DNA from: an uncultured Lachnospiraceae bacterium
GTDB taxonomy: Bacteria > Bacillota > Clostridia > Lachnospirales > Lachnospiraceae
Direction: 5' to 3'
DNA: 35,881 nucleotides
NCBI GenBank assembly: GCA_910578085.1
Contig: CAJTPM010000035.1
Span: 1-35,881 of the forward strand
Below, piece by piece: positions 7,334 through 16,063 of this stretch; the stretch's first letter is position 1, and each line of letters starts with the position of its first letter. The notes under the pieces are model-generated. The model saw only the letters and a program-made list of their open reading frames with translations, was not told where the DNA came from and did no database searches. Made by a program: the position numbers and the translations under genes.

Positions 7334-8371
7334 TTACTCCCAGACAAAAACCACTTTCTGTGTTTTTCCCGAATCAAAAAGCCTGAAAGCCTCGTCGGCA
7401 TCATCCAGATCATACAATTTCGTGGCTATTTTTTTCAGTGGTATTTTCTTATCCAGAATAAATTTTGTAATCTCATTCCAGTCGGAATTATTAAAATACC
7501 AGCATCCCATGACATTCAATCTCTTGTTGACAAACTGTGCGCTGGGATCGATCGTTATATTATGCGCTTCCGCGATAAAAGCAACCGAACCGCCTTTCTT
7601 CGCACAGTTGAGTGCACTGTTATATGCTGTATTATTCCCGGAACAACAGATCACACAGTCGGAACCTTTACCGTCCGTGAGTTCCAGTATCGTTTTCTGC
7701 ACATCCAATTCCATGGAATTTATTGCATGATCCGCGCCCAATTCTTCCGCAAGTTTTAATCTCCCTTCATTAATATCGGAGACAATTACCTTTGCCCCCA
7801 ATCCTTTTGCGATCAGAAGGCCGCCCATCCCCATCGGGCCTACCCCAAAAATCGTTACCGTTTTTGCTGCGTTCACCCCGATCCTGCGACATGCCGTATA
7901 CAGCGTTCCGGCAACATCCGTCGAAAGCGCGCCTGTCACAAAATCCATCTTCTCCGGGAGCGGAAGGCAGCACTCCTGGGGCACCACAATATAGTCCGCA
8001 TGTGCACCATCCAGAGCAAACCCGATACACTTGAATTCCCTGCAGAGCACTGTATTTCCGGACAGACAATGCTCGCAGCTTCCGCAGCCTATCGCCAGAT
8101 ATATGGCAACTCTGTCACCGACTTTCACTTTGTTCACGTTATCGCCCAGTTTTTCTACGATACCGCAGGGCTCATGTCCCGGCGTGATAAAGCTTTCATC
8201 CCCTGTATCCGAAAATACTTTCTCTCCATGGAACCTGTACAGATCGCTTCTGCACAGTGCGGAAGCCATCAGTTTTATCCTGACCCATCCCTCCTTCGGC
8301 TCGGGTACGGGAACCTGATGAAGCTCTATTTTGTTTTCACACGGTATTTTTACCGCCCTCATTTTTTCCAT
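7334..8371 (-). CDS. Zinc-dependent MDR-family alcohol/polyol dehydrogenase
   Basis: The N-terminal GroES-like domain carries the catalytic zinc ligands: cysteine in ASALCRSDLY, and GHEPCG with its H-E pair. The structural zinc cluster is C-x2-C-x2-C-x7-C (CGSCEHCLSGNTVLC). A Rossmann domain follows with the nucleotide motif GVGPMGMGG and an acidic residue (VSDIN) that suggests NAD. About 345 residues, normal for sorbitol/threonine dehydrogenase relatives. The ATG at 8371 is chosen because AAGGAG lies 9 bases upstream; the farther ATG at 8395 overlaps the previous gene and has no RBS. Its place behind a Gfo/Idh/MocA dehydrogenase suggests a second redox step on the same sugar or polyol. Confidence 0.9.
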   Translation of the reverse strand: MEKMRAVKIPCENKIELHQVPVPEPKEGWVRIKLMASALCRSDLYRFHGEKVFSDTGDESFITPGHEPCGIVEKLGDNVNKVKVGDRVAIYLAIGCGSCEHCLSGNTVLCREFKCIGFALDGAHADYIVVPQECCLPLPEKMDFVTGALSTDVAGTLYTACRRIGVNAAKTVTIFGVGPMGMGGLLIAKGLGAKVIVSDINEGRLKLAEELGADHAINSMELDVQKTILELTDGKGSDCVICCSGNNTAYNSALNCAKKGGSVAFIAEAHNITIDPSAQFVNKRLNVMGCWYFNNSDWNEITKFILDKKIPLKKIATKLYDLDDADEAFRLFDSGKTQKVVFVWE

Positions 8372-8384
8372 ACGATCTTTCTCC

Positions 8385-9557
8385 TTATTTTGCATTATCG
8401 ATCTCTACCCACTCGTTTGTCTTTGAGGATCTGTCGATCGCATCTATCACCTGACAAACCTTAAAACCGTCATAGAAGCTCGTTGACACTTTTGTCCGAT
8501 CATGTAACGCTATGGCTTCAAAAAAGTCCTTATACTCCACACATTTCTGTTCCACATATCCAACGCCCAGATCCGCCATCGGCCAGAGTTCTCCGTTTGG
8601 ATGTTCAGGCCCCATTTTAATTTTCCTGAATCCCAGCAGATCCTCTCGATCCTTTCCTGAAATAAACTCGAGTTCATTCGGTCTTTCGCGTGAAAACCTT
8701 GCCGCCCCCTCGCTCCCATACACTTCAATGTCGAGCGTGTCTTCCTGTCCGATGCAGAAACGGCTGGACCAGAGAATTCCTGTCACGCCGGACTCAAACT
8801 CCACAATCGATTTCGTGTCGTCATCCACATCCACCTTTTGCCTTCCGACAATCTGCTCCTTCGTCGGTACCTTGGATAACAGAGCGCCCTTCGCAATATT
8901 TCTCTCTTCCACAAACGTTTTGTTCAGGCTGGCAACTCTTTTGTAATCTCCAAGCAGATACCTTCCGATATCTATCGCATGAGAGCCGGTATCTCCCAGT
9001 GTTCCTGTCCCCGCCTTACTCGCATCAAATCTCCACTGCATGGGCGCTTCCGGATTCAGCCCCCAGGACTGGATATACCGCATCTGAATGCTGTAAATTT
9101 TTCCGAGTTCCCCGTTATCAATCAGCTTTTTCATCATCCTGATACCCGAGAGAGCCCGGTTGTTATGCCCTACTGCGTTGATGACTCCCGCCTCTTTCGC
9201 CGCACTGTACATCTCATAGGCATCCTCTGCGTTCATTGCCAGAGGCTTTTCGCAGAAAACATTTTTTCCGGCTTTCACCGCTTCCATGACAATTGGTTTG
9301 TGCAGAAAATTGGGCGTTGCAACCACGATAGTATCTGTTCTGTCATCGGATATCAGTTCTCTCCAGTCTGTTGAGCTTCTCTCAAATCCAAAGCGTTTTC
9401 TGCTGTTTTCCGCTATCTCCGGATCGATATCCACCACGCATTGTCTGGTAACGTCCACTGCGCCAGGATAATAGTAAACAGGATAACTCTGTATGGCAAG
9501 GGTATGTAACTTCCCCATAAATCCGCCGCCTATCATGCTGAGTCCAACTTTTTTCAT
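8385..9557 (-). CDS. Gfo/Idh/MocA-family sugar oxidoreductase
   Basis: 390 residues. The N-terminal Rossmann fold starts KKVGLSMIGGGFMGKLH, and the family signature EKPLAMNAEDAYEM contains the catalytic-site lysine of the EKP motif. Next come GVINAVGHNNRAL and the C-terminal sheet domain with GDTGSHAIDIGRYLLGD, where the conserved D and H of the active site are visible. Such enzymes oxidise or reduce a ring hydroxyl of a sugar or inositol with NAD(P). AGGAGG lies 10 bases before ATG at 9557 and 7 before an adjoining GTG at 9560; both are possible starts. The gene is 32 bases behind the permease and 13 before the MDR dehydrogenase. Substrate unresolved. Confidence 0.92.
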   Translation of the reverse strand: MKKVGLSMIGGGFMGKLHTLAIQSYPVYYYPGAVDVTRQCVVDIDPEIAENSRKRFGFERSSTDWRELISDDRTDTIVVATPNFLHKPIVMEAVKAGKNVFCEKPLAMNAEDAYEMYSAAKEAGVINAVGHNNRALSGIRMMKKLIDNGELGKIYSIQMRYIQSWGLNPEAPMQWRFDASKAGTGTLGDTGSHAIDIGRYLLGDYKRVASLNKTFVEERNIAKGALLSKVPTKEQIVGRQKVDVDDDTKSIVEFESGVTGILWSSRFCIGQEDTLDIEVYGSEGAARFSRERPNELEFISGKDREDLLGFRKIKMGPEHPNGELWPMADLGVGYVEQKCVEYKDFFEAIALHDRTKVSTSFYDGFKVCQVIDAIDRSSKTNEWVEIDNAK

Positions 9558-9589
9558 CACTCTCTATCCTCCTTCTTAAATTAAATATA

Positions 9590-10546
9590 TTAAACTTTCT
9601 TCTTCCTGCTGTTAAAATTACCGATCGCCACCGCAATAATAATGATGATACCTCTTACAATTTTCTGCTGGCTGACACTAAGACCACCCATGATCAGCCC
9701 ATTGTTGATCATACCCATAAGCAGAGCACCCACAATGGCGCCAAAAATATTTCCTGTTCCGCCGGACATTGCCGTACCGCCCAGTACAACCGCTGCAATG
9801 ACATCCATCTCAACGCCTTCTCCGTAGGTATACTTTGCCGACTTTGATCTGCCGCAGTACAGTAATCCGGCCGTTGCCGCCAGCATCCCGGACAAAACGT
9901 AGGTTTTGATCAGAATCTGTTTCACTTTGATTCCTGAATACTCCGCCGCATCATAATTGCCGCCGACTGCCAGCACCTTTCGTCCGAAAGCCGTGTTGTT
10001 CAGAAGAAAGTACCCGAAAATCATAAAGGCCAATGTCCAGAACAGCAGCACCGGTATCCCGAATACACTGCCGTATCCGAAAATATTGTTAAATGTCTCG
10101 TTGTAGATCGGTATGGATTTCGTGTTGCTGATCCACATGGCAATTCCTGTCAGAATCCCCTGCATACCAAGGGTTACCAAAAACGGCGGTATCGTAAAAA
10201 AGGTGATGAGCAGACCGTTCAGAACACCGACTACTCCGCCGAGAAACAGCGCGGCGCCAAGCGCAAGAAGAATACTGTCTGTGGCATTCAAAACCATAGC
10301 GGCAATCAATCCCACCACCGGGACGACGCCGCTGATTGTCAGATCGATCCCGCCGGTGGCAAGCACAAAAGTCATCCCGACTGCCATAACAGAGATCATC
10401 GCTGTCTGTCTGCAGATATTCAGAATATTTGTCACAGAGAAAAACATCCCGCCAAGCCAGACTGCAAAAATTACTGTCGCCATCAGAAAGATAATATAAA
10501 CCATATACTGCGTGATATCCTTTTTCATTTTACCTTTGAATCGCAT
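9590..10546 (-). CDS. Sugar ABC transporter permease, RbsC type
   Basis: 318 residues, almost entirely hydrophobic, with about 8-10 membrane helices. Typical RbsC-family stretches are GMTFVLATGGIDLTISG, GRKVLAVGGNYDAAEYSGI, and EGVEMDVIAAVVLGGTAMSGG followed by GNIFGAIVGALLMG. The ATG at 10546, 9 bases behind AGGAGG, is chosen over farther codons; it overlaps the ATPase stop by 17 bases, indicating coupled translation. It works as the membrane channel with the ATPase (10530-12032) and the binding lipoprotein (12121-13416). CUT2 systems move monosaccharides or small derivatives. Confidence 0.93.
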   Translation of the reverse strand: MRFKGKMKKDITQYMVYIIFLMATVIFAVWLGGMFFSVTNILNICRQTAMISVMAVGMTFVLATGGIDLTISGVVPVVGLIAAMVLNATDSILLALGAALFLGGVVGVLNGLLITFFTIPPFLVTLGMQGILTGIAMWISNTKSIPIYNETFNNIFGYGSVFGIPVLLFWTLAFMIFGYFLLNNTAFGRKVLAVGGNYDAAEYSGIKVKQILIKTYVLSGMLAATAGLLYCGRSKSAKYTYGEGVEMDVIAAVVLGGTAMSGGTGNIFGAIVGALLMGMINNGLIMGGLSVSQQKIVRGIIIIIAVAIGNFNSRKKKV

Positions 10547-12032
10547 TCTGTAATACCTCCTCACTCTCAATATCCTCATGCCGCATTTCGTCTATTATTT
10601 TTCCCTTTTTGTAAATCAGCACTCTGTCGCATACTGCCATAACCTCTGAAAGCTCTGAAGATACAAAAATTACACTGCCGTTCTGTTCGGAAAATTTTCT
10701 GATAATTTTGACAATTTCGCCTTTTGCGCCTATATCCACCCCCGCTGTCGGTTCGTCCATTAAAATGATCTTGGGATTGGTCTCAAACCATTTCGCAATG
10801 ACCACTTTCTGCTGATTTCCTCCGGAGAGATTTTTCACCGGAATGCCTGTCCCATCCGCCACAATATTAAATTGTTTTATACATCCCTCCGCTGTCTCCC
10901 TGCACTTTTTCCGGTTGAGCTTTATCCCCCTGGTCAGTACTTTCAGGTTTGGAAGAGCAATATTCTCCATCAGCGAATGCATCAGAATAATCCCCAGTCT
11001 TCTTCTGTCCTCCGGTATCAGCGTGATCCCTTTGCTGATGGCGTAGGAAGGGTTTTTCACCTGCAGCTCCTCTCCGTCCAGCACGATTTTTGCTCCGTAC
11101 TGTTTTCTCAGTCCGAAAAGCGTCTCCAGTGTCTCTGTCCTTCCGCTTCCCATCAGTCCTACAAGTCCCAGAACTTCCCCTTTCTTCAATTCAAAAGATA
11201 TTTTATTCTCATTTCCCTTCCATGTGAGATTTTCCACACTCAACATCGTCTCGCTGCTGACCGGTACTTTTCTTTGCATATAGACAAATTCATTGACGGC
11301 ATTTTCTCCCATCATATAACGGATTATCGTCTCCAGATCCAGTCTGGAAGTCTGTTCTGTCTTTACGATCTGACCGTTTCTCAGGATAGAAACGGAATCC
11401 GATATCTCCAGAATTTCCTTCATCCTGTGAGAAATATAGACAATGGAAACTCCCTTATCCTGAAGTCTCTTCATGATCTTAAACAGAAGTTTTGTCTCCT
11501 CGTCCGTCAGTGAGGCGGTGGGCTCATCCATGATAAGAATTTCAGCGTCAACAGACAGCGCTTTCGCAATTTCCACCAGCTGACAGACTCCCACATCCAG
11601 ATCCTGTATCTTTTTGTGGATATCCACATCGATCTCCAGATCCTTTAACAGTTCCTCAACTCTCCTTTTCATTTCCGCTTTGTTCAGGCGAAAATCTTTT
11701 TTCCCCTTTTTTATCTCATGATTCAAAAAGATGTTTTCTTCAACCGTCATGGTGGGAATCAGGCTCAGTTCCTGAAAGATCATACGGATTCCACAGTTTT
11801 TGGAATCTTCCGTGTTATGGATCGTCTTTACTTCTCCATTGATTCTGATCTCGCCGCTGTCACAGCTGTAAACACCGGTCATGATCTTCATCAGAGTGGA
11901 TTTTCCTGCTCCGTTTCCTCCTACCAGCGCATGAATTTCCCCTTTCTTCAGCCCGAAATCAACATTTTTGAGAACAGAAATTCCGCCAAAGCTTTTGCAG
12001 ATATTAGTCATCAAAACCGAGTATTCTGTCAT
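10530..12032 (-). CDS. Sugar ABC transporter ATPase, RbsA/MglA type (double NBD)
   Basis: 500 residues, the normal length for CUT2 ATPases, with two nucleotide-binding halves. The first has Walker A GGNGAGKST, a Q-loop in IRMIFQELSLIP and Walker B ILIMDEPTASLTDEE. The second has the degenerate P-loop GLMGSGRTET, signature LSGGNQQKVVIAKW and ILMDEPTAGVDIGAKGEI. The start at 12032 follows AAGGAG by 6 bases; an in-frame extension back to 12152 runs through the intergenic hairpin and the previous gene and is not coding. Confidence 0.95.
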   Translation of the reverse strand: MTEYSVLMTNICKSFGGISVLKNVDFGLKKGEIHALVGGNGAGKSTLMKIMTGVYSCDSGEIRINGEVKTIHNTEDSKNCGIRMIFQELSLIPTMTVEENIFLNHEIKKGKKDFRLNKAEMKRRVEELLKDLEIDVDIHKKIQDLDVGVCQLVEIAKALSVDAEILIMDEPTASLTDEETKLLFKIMKRLQDKGVSIVYISHRMKEILEISDSVSILRNGQIVKTEQTSRLDLETIIRYMMGENAVNEFVYMQRKVPVSSETMLSVENLTWKGNENKISFELKKGEVLGLVGLMGSGRTETLETLFGLRKQYGAKIVLDGEELQVKNPSYAISKGITLIPEDRRRLGIILMHSLMENIALPNLKVLTRGIKLNRKKCRETAEGCIKQFNIVADGTGIPVKNLSGGNQQKVVIAKWFETNPKIILMDEPTAGVDIGAKGEIVKIIRKFSEQNGSVIFVSSELSEVMAVCDRVLIYKKGKIIDEMRHEDIESEEVLQNAIQR

Positions 12033-12048
12033 TTCCTTCTCCTTATAA

Positions 12049-12073
12049 CGGCTGGCTGTTTCGCAGCCAGCCG
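12049..12073 (-). promoter_or_regulatory. Intercistronic hairpin between binding protein and ATPase genes
   Basis: CGGCTGGCTG and CAGCCAGCCG form a perfect 10-bp stem with a 5-base loop. No uridine run follows, so it is more likely an mRNA-stabilising or partial-termination element that lets the binding protein be made in excess over the ATPase and permease. Confidence 0.65.
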
Positions 12074-12120
12074 GAAAATAGTCTTGCCGTTCTTCACGAG
12101 ATGCCAAATCAGGCCACTGC

Positions 12121-13416
12121 TTATTCTGCCCCGTTATTCTCGTTCCAAACATTTACGATTTCTGCAGCAGGTTCCGTGTTGAAGATCACCTTGTATGCAT
12201 CCAGCACATTCTCCTGTGTACAGCCCATTGTCGGAGTTGCGATATAACCTGACCCAAGATCCTTGTCAATCAGCGCGTACAGTGCCGCCATGGAGATCGC
12301 TGTCCCGTCCTGATAGGATCTCGGTGAACCGATTCCTTTGATCATTCCGCCCTGTGCCAGAATACGTGCAGAATTCTCTCCGAGGTCAACCGTCGTGATG
12401 ATCAGATCATCTCTGCCCACTGCCTCCGCTGATGTGATACAGTCTTCTGCCGGCACATCCCATGTTGCATACATTCCGTCCAGATCCGGATACTGTGCCA
12501 GAATTGCATCCGCCACAACACCGGCCTGATTGTAATCCGCATAGCCCTGATCCGCTACAACCTCAATATCCGGATATTTTGCCATAACGTCCCTGAATGC
12601 CTGATCGCGCTGATTGCATGTCCATACATCTGCATCATAATAAGCGATCCCGACTTTTCCTTCATAATTCAAAAGATATGCCATATATTCCGCCGCAAAA
12701 CGGCCGTTTCCATAATAATCCGTACTTACTAAAGCCGCATAGTCCGTTCCGGATTCAAAACCTGCCGGTGCGCATTCAAAGAATACCAGTTTGATTCCCG
12801 CATCGCGCACCTGCTCAAAGATCGGCACCATCGCATTGACATCATAGGCGATCGAGATGATCAGATCAGGCTCCATTGCCATAACCGTCTCCAGATTGGA
12901 GATCATGGTATCTACATTCGATTCTCCGTCCGTCACCGCAATAACATTTACGCCGTAAGATTCCAGTGTGTCTTTGATCAGATTTGTTTTTGTGACATTA
13001 ACGTCATTATTCAGCATGTGCATGCAGATAGCGACTTTGAAATTGCCATCCTTTATCTTCGCAGTATCCTCTTCCGTAAGCTGCAGATCCCCCGCCAGTG
13101 TTGCGAGGTCTCCCTCCGGGCTCAGGCCGTAAATTTCATTGATGTCCAGTACAGGTTCCTTCCCTTTTGTCTCCGCCGCATTCACTTTCTGAATTTTGAT
13201 CTCTTCATTGGTCAGTTCGCCCACATCCGCACTTTCTTCTGCGGCGGCCGACTCCTCAGTCTCAGGCGCAGTCTCTTCTGTTGTCGGCTCTTCAGCCGTC
13301 ACCTCCTCCGGCGTCTGCTGTGATTCCGTCTCAGGTGTCCCCGCATTTCCGCAGCCTGCAAGCAGCGTCAGTATCATAGTCATACTCACCAAAACACTCA
13401 GCAATTTTTTAGTCAT
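12121..13416 (-). CDS. Sugar-binding lipoprotein of a CUT2-type ABC transporter
   Basis: 431 residues. A lipoprotein signal peptide (MTKKLLSVLVSMTMILTLLAGC) has its lipobox cysteine at residue 22. A long, acidic low-complexity linker rich in E, T and A (25-70) follows. The mature part is a periplasmic-binding-protein type I fold of the RbsB kind: FKVAICMHMLNNDV, NVIAVTDGESNVDTMISNLE, PDLIISIAYDVNAM, DGMYATWDVPAEDCITSAEAV. GGAGG lies 8 bases upstream of the ATG. It is anchored to the outer face of the membrane and delivers ligand to the permease. Ligand unknown; the mature part appears longer than a minimal RbsB, with extra sequence before the first lobe. Confidence 0.92.
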   Translation of the reverse strand: MTKKLLSVLVSMTMILTLLAGCGNAGTPETESQQTPEEVTAEEPTTEETAPETEESAAAEESADVGELTNEEIKIQKVNAAETKGKEPVLDINEIYGLSPEGDLATLAGDLQLTEEDTAKIKDGNFKVAICMHMLNNDVNVTKTNLIKDTLESYGVNVIAVTDGESNVDTMISNLETVMAMEPDLIISIAYDVNAMVPIFEQVRDAGIKLVFFECAPAGFESGTDYAALVSTDYYGNGRFAAEYMAYLLNYEGKVGIAYYDADVWTCNQRDQAFRDVMAKYPDIEVVADQGYADYNQAGVVADAILAQYPDLDGMYATWDVPAEDCITSAEAVGRDDLIITTVDLGENSARILAQGGMIKGIGSPRSYQDGTAISMAALYALIDKDLGSGYIATPTMGCTQENVLDAYKVIFNTEPAAEIVNVWNENNGAE

Positions 13417-13440
13417 TTTCTCTTCCTCCCTATTGGAATA

Positions 13441-14688
13441 TTATTTGTGTACCGAAACAAACTCCGCTCCTCCTGCAATATTTCTCGGTGCCAGCGCGAT
13501 CTTTCCCAGAATTGCGTACTGTGAAGCATGTCCCGCAGCGGGAATATTCCCCGGCACCCTGTTTATCGTAGAATATGCAATTGTGGCAAACTTGATTGCT
13601 TCCTTAAATTCCGGCGGTATTCCTACCTCTTTTGACGTTGTCAGACGTATATTGCCCGGAATTCTGTCCTGAATCTCTTTCATGATCTGAGGATTCTTAA
13701 CGCCGCCGCCGCTCGCATACAGGATCTTGGTCTCCTCGATCAATTCCTTCGGAATATTGTCTGTCATGGATTTTGCTACTGCCGCACCGGTAAACGCGCA
13801 TGCCGTCGCAAGCATGTCTTCATATGGAACATCCTTGAATCTGTCAATTGTTGCATCCAGATACTCAGGGCTGTAGTCCATTCTCCAGCCGGACCTTGGC
13901 ACCGGCCTGTCAAAGAACGGATGATGCATGAAATAATCCAGCATCGCCTCGTTTACTTTGCCCATTGCAGCGATCTTTCCATCCTTATCATACTCCCTGT
14001 TAAACAGCTTCCGCACAAAATAGTCGGAAACCGCATTGCCCGGTCCGGTGTCAAATCCAAACATCTGACGACGGTCTTTGCAGGCCAGATGAAGATTTGC
14101 TATGCCGCCGATATTCAGCGTCATTGTCGGATGTTCTTCCTTTCTGAAGAGTATAAAATCCAGATACTGCATAAGCGGCGCAGCACTGCCGCCAAAGGCA
14201 TGGTCAGCCTGTCTGAAATGCGTAACCGTATCAATATTGGTCAGGTTGGCGATCACTGATGTATCCCCCACCTGGTATCCCGCCGGATACTTCCCGGAGA
14301 GCCATCTCCCCGGCCAGTCAGCCTTTTGATCCTCTGTCATTTCCTCAATCGCTCTGTGATCAGGCTGCTCCTGATATATTGTCTGCGTATCTAACCCCAG
14401 GACTTTGACCTCCCTTGAATCAATGCCGTTTTCTTTCATAAACTGTACTGCCTTTTCCGCAAATACAGCTCCTGCAATATAATTCAATCTGTTCAGACCG
14501 ATCATATCCACCTTATTCCCGAAAGCATCCAATACAATTCTTTTAACTTCCTCAGGCCATTCGTAGGAACCGCCCCTGATAAATCTGGGCGCTTTGGGAA
14601 ATCCGTCAGAATCCATTTCCGTTTCGGCAAGAATAACATCGATCCCGTCAAATGACGAACCGCTGTTCATTCCCATAATCAAGTCCAT
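13441..14688 (-). CDS. AnmK-family anhydrosugar kinase homologue (divergent)
   Basis: 415 residues matching the anhydro-N-acetylmuramic acid kinase fold: MNSGSSFDGIDVILAE (family GTSxDGID), HFRQADHAFGGSAAPL with D162 at the place of the catalytic aspartate, TLNIGGIANLHL, and GFDTGPGNAVSDYF for phosphate binding. AnmK opens the 1,6-anhydro ring with water while phosphorylating O6. Two family motifs differ here. GTS is GSS, and the usual HGQTxxHxP block reads LDTQTIYQEQP, losing both histidines. No MurQ etherase or NagA is in the window, so the substrate may be another anhydrosugar rather than anhydro-MurNAc. It is the first gene of the sugar operon, with RBS AGGAGG at 7 bases and an operator upstream. 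Confidence 0.85.
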   Translation of the reverse strand: MDLIMGMNSGSSFDGIDVILAETEMDSDGFPKAPRFIRGGSYEWPEEVKRIVLDAFGNKVDMIGLNRLNYIAGAVFAEKAVQFMKENGIDSREVKVLGLDTQTIYQEQPDHRAIEEMTEDQKADWPGRWLSGKYPAGYQVGDTSVIANLTNIDTVTHFRQADHAFGGSAAPLMQYLDFILFRKEEHPTMTLNIGGIANLHLACKDRRQMFGFDTGPGNAVSDYFVRKLFNREYDKDGKIAAMGKVNEAMLDYFMHHPFFDRPVPRSGWRMDYSPEYLDATIDRFKDVPYEDMLATACAFTGAAVAKSMTDNIPKELIEETKILYASGGGVKNPQIMKEIQDRIPGNIRLTTSKEVGIPPEFKEAIKFATIAYSTINRVPGNIPAAGHASQYAILGKIALAPRNIAGGAEFVSVHK

Positions 14689-14810
14689 CTCTCTTCCTCC
14701 TTCTTATTATGTTCATCCCGCTTCTGCATAAAACAGAAAGCAACATCTTTTTATGTAAATTATCTGTTATCATGCCGGCTTCTCTAACAGATATTTTTAC
14801 AGTCTCCATA

Positions 14811-14828
14811 ATTGAGAACGTTCTCAAT
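14811..14828. promoter_or_regulatory. Perfect LacI-family operator upstream of the sugar operon
   Basis: ATTGAGAACGTTCTCAAT is an 18-bp perfect palindrome with the central CG typical of LacI/GalR operators. It lies between the repressor stop and the kinase start, about 120 bases before the kinase ATG. Promoter hexamers around it are not clear to me; the operon may also receive read-through from the repressor gene. Confidence 0.8.
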
Positions 14829-14842
14829 CAGCTAAAAAATTT

Positions 14843-15865
14843 TTATTCCATCTTTCGACAGGATTTTCTTTCTTTAAAAACCGTGCCAAGAGTAACCGAT
14901 AAAGGTTCCCCCTTCCGCGCGGAGGGATCGATCAGTTCAAAGACTCTTTCCACTGCAATCTGGCCCATCTTCTCCACCTGCTGCACCACTGTGTCGATCT
15001 CCATCAGTATATTCAGATCATCATCATCCCAGGAGATAACAGAAATATCGTCTGGCACTCTATAGTTCAGATTGCGAAGTCCCTCAAGCAGCCTGCACAG
15101 CAGGGAATTGTTTAACACCATGATCGCCGTGATGCCCGGATTTTTTTCAAGCAGCTCCTTTATGCTGTCCTCATTGAAAGCGTCATTAAAGGGTGCAATC
15201 AATTCAAGAGTTTCGTCATGTTCTATTTCGTGATCCTGCAAAGCCTGTCTGTATCCGTCGAGCCTCTCCAGTATCGTGGAATAAGAGCTGCTGGCAAGCA
15301 CCGCAATTTTTCTGTGCCCCAGATCGATAAAATGCTTCGTCGCATCATACGCCCCCTTGAAATTACCGCTGGTCACGATATCCAGATTCAGATCCTTTAT
15401 CCTTCTGTCCGCCAGCGCGATCGGCATACCGGTATAAAGGCTTTTATACTGCTTCGGAATCCCTTTGCTTTTTGAAATAGCCGAGATCAGCACAATGCCA
15501 TCCACTTGTCTTGCGCGCAGGTTTTTCAGCTGTTCTATCTCTCTCCCGGGTTCCTCATTTGTATTGCAGAACAGTACATTGTATCCTTTGTCAAGACATA
15601 CTTTCTCCACTGCGTATAAAAACTGATTACAGAAGTTATTTTTGATACTGCCTACCACAACCCCGATGGTTTTCGTACTCTTACTGCGCAGCCCCTGCGC
15701 AATCACATTCGGCGTATAATCCAGTTCTTTGATGGCCCTTAAAACCTTTTCTTTGGCCTCCTCGGATGCGGTGCCGTAATTCCCTATTATCCTTCCGGCC
15801 GTGGCCCTTGAAACCCCGGCTCTCTCCGCCACATCCAGAATTGTCACCTGTTTTTTGTTTTTCAT
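14843..15865 (-). CDS. LacI/GalR-family transcriptional repressor
   Basis: 340 residues starting MKNKKQVTILDVAERAGVSRATAGRIIGNYGT, the classical LacI helix-turn-helix. The hinge helix YTPNVIAQGLRSKST comes next, and then a sugar-binding PBP-like domain (KTIGVVVGSI, VDGIVLISAIS, VISWDDDDLN). The SRATAGRII helix replaces the more common SxxTVSRV form. The ATG at 15865 lies behind GAGGGG; the GTG at 15877 is an alternative. Matching operators at 14811-14828 and 15882-15895 indicate control of the downstream sugar operon and of itself, with the operon's sugar as likely inducer. Confidence 0.94.
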   Translation of the reverse strand: MKNKKQVTILDVAERAGVSRATAGRIIGNYGTASEEAKEKVLRAIKELDYTPNVIAQGLRSKSTKTIGVVVGSIKNNFCNQFLYAVEKVCLDKGYNVLFCNTNEEPGREIEQLKNLRARQVDGIVLISAISKSKGIPKQYKSLYTGMPIALADRRIKDLNLDIVTSGNFKGAYDATKHFIDLGHRKIAVLASSSYSTILERLDGYRQALQDHEIEHDETLELIAPFNDAFNEDSIKELLEKNPGITAIMVLNNSLLCRLLEGLRNLNYRVPDDISVISWDDDDLNILMEIDTVVQQVEKMGQIAVERVFELIDPSARKGEPLSVTLGTVFKERKSCRKME

Positions 15866-15881
15866 TGTTCCCCTCACAAAT

Positions 15882-15895
15882 TGAGACCGTTCTCA
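15882..15895. promoter_or_regulatory. LacI-family operator at the repressor's own promoter
   Basis: TGAGACCGTTCTCA is the 14-bp core of the site at 14811-14828 with a single change (A to C), which breaks one pair of the symmetry. It lies 9 bases downstream of the -10 box, over the expected start of transcription. Confidence 0.75.
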
Positions 15896-15904
15896 TTTAT
15901 TAGT

Positions 15905-15933
15905 ATTATATATCCTTCTTTTTAAAAAAGCAA
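15905..15933 (-). promoter_or_regulatory. Promoter of the LacI-family repressor gene
   Basis: Minus-strand TTGCTT (15933-15928), 17-base spacer, TATAAT (15910-15905). The repressor site follows immediately. Confidence 0.8.
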
Positions 15934-16063
15934 CACAATATCGCTCCATTTTAAAATATTGTACAGATTTCACAAATAACACCGTAACTTTATAGACAGT
16001 TTGCACATAAAGTCTTCAGGTCGTTTGAGTATGCATCCCGCAAAAGTTTATCGTCATTCTTTC

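Noticed and set aside
12033..12152. Extension of the sugar ATPase upstream
   Set aside because: It covers the intergenic hairpin and the end of the binding-protein gene; the standard start has AAGGAG 6 bases away.
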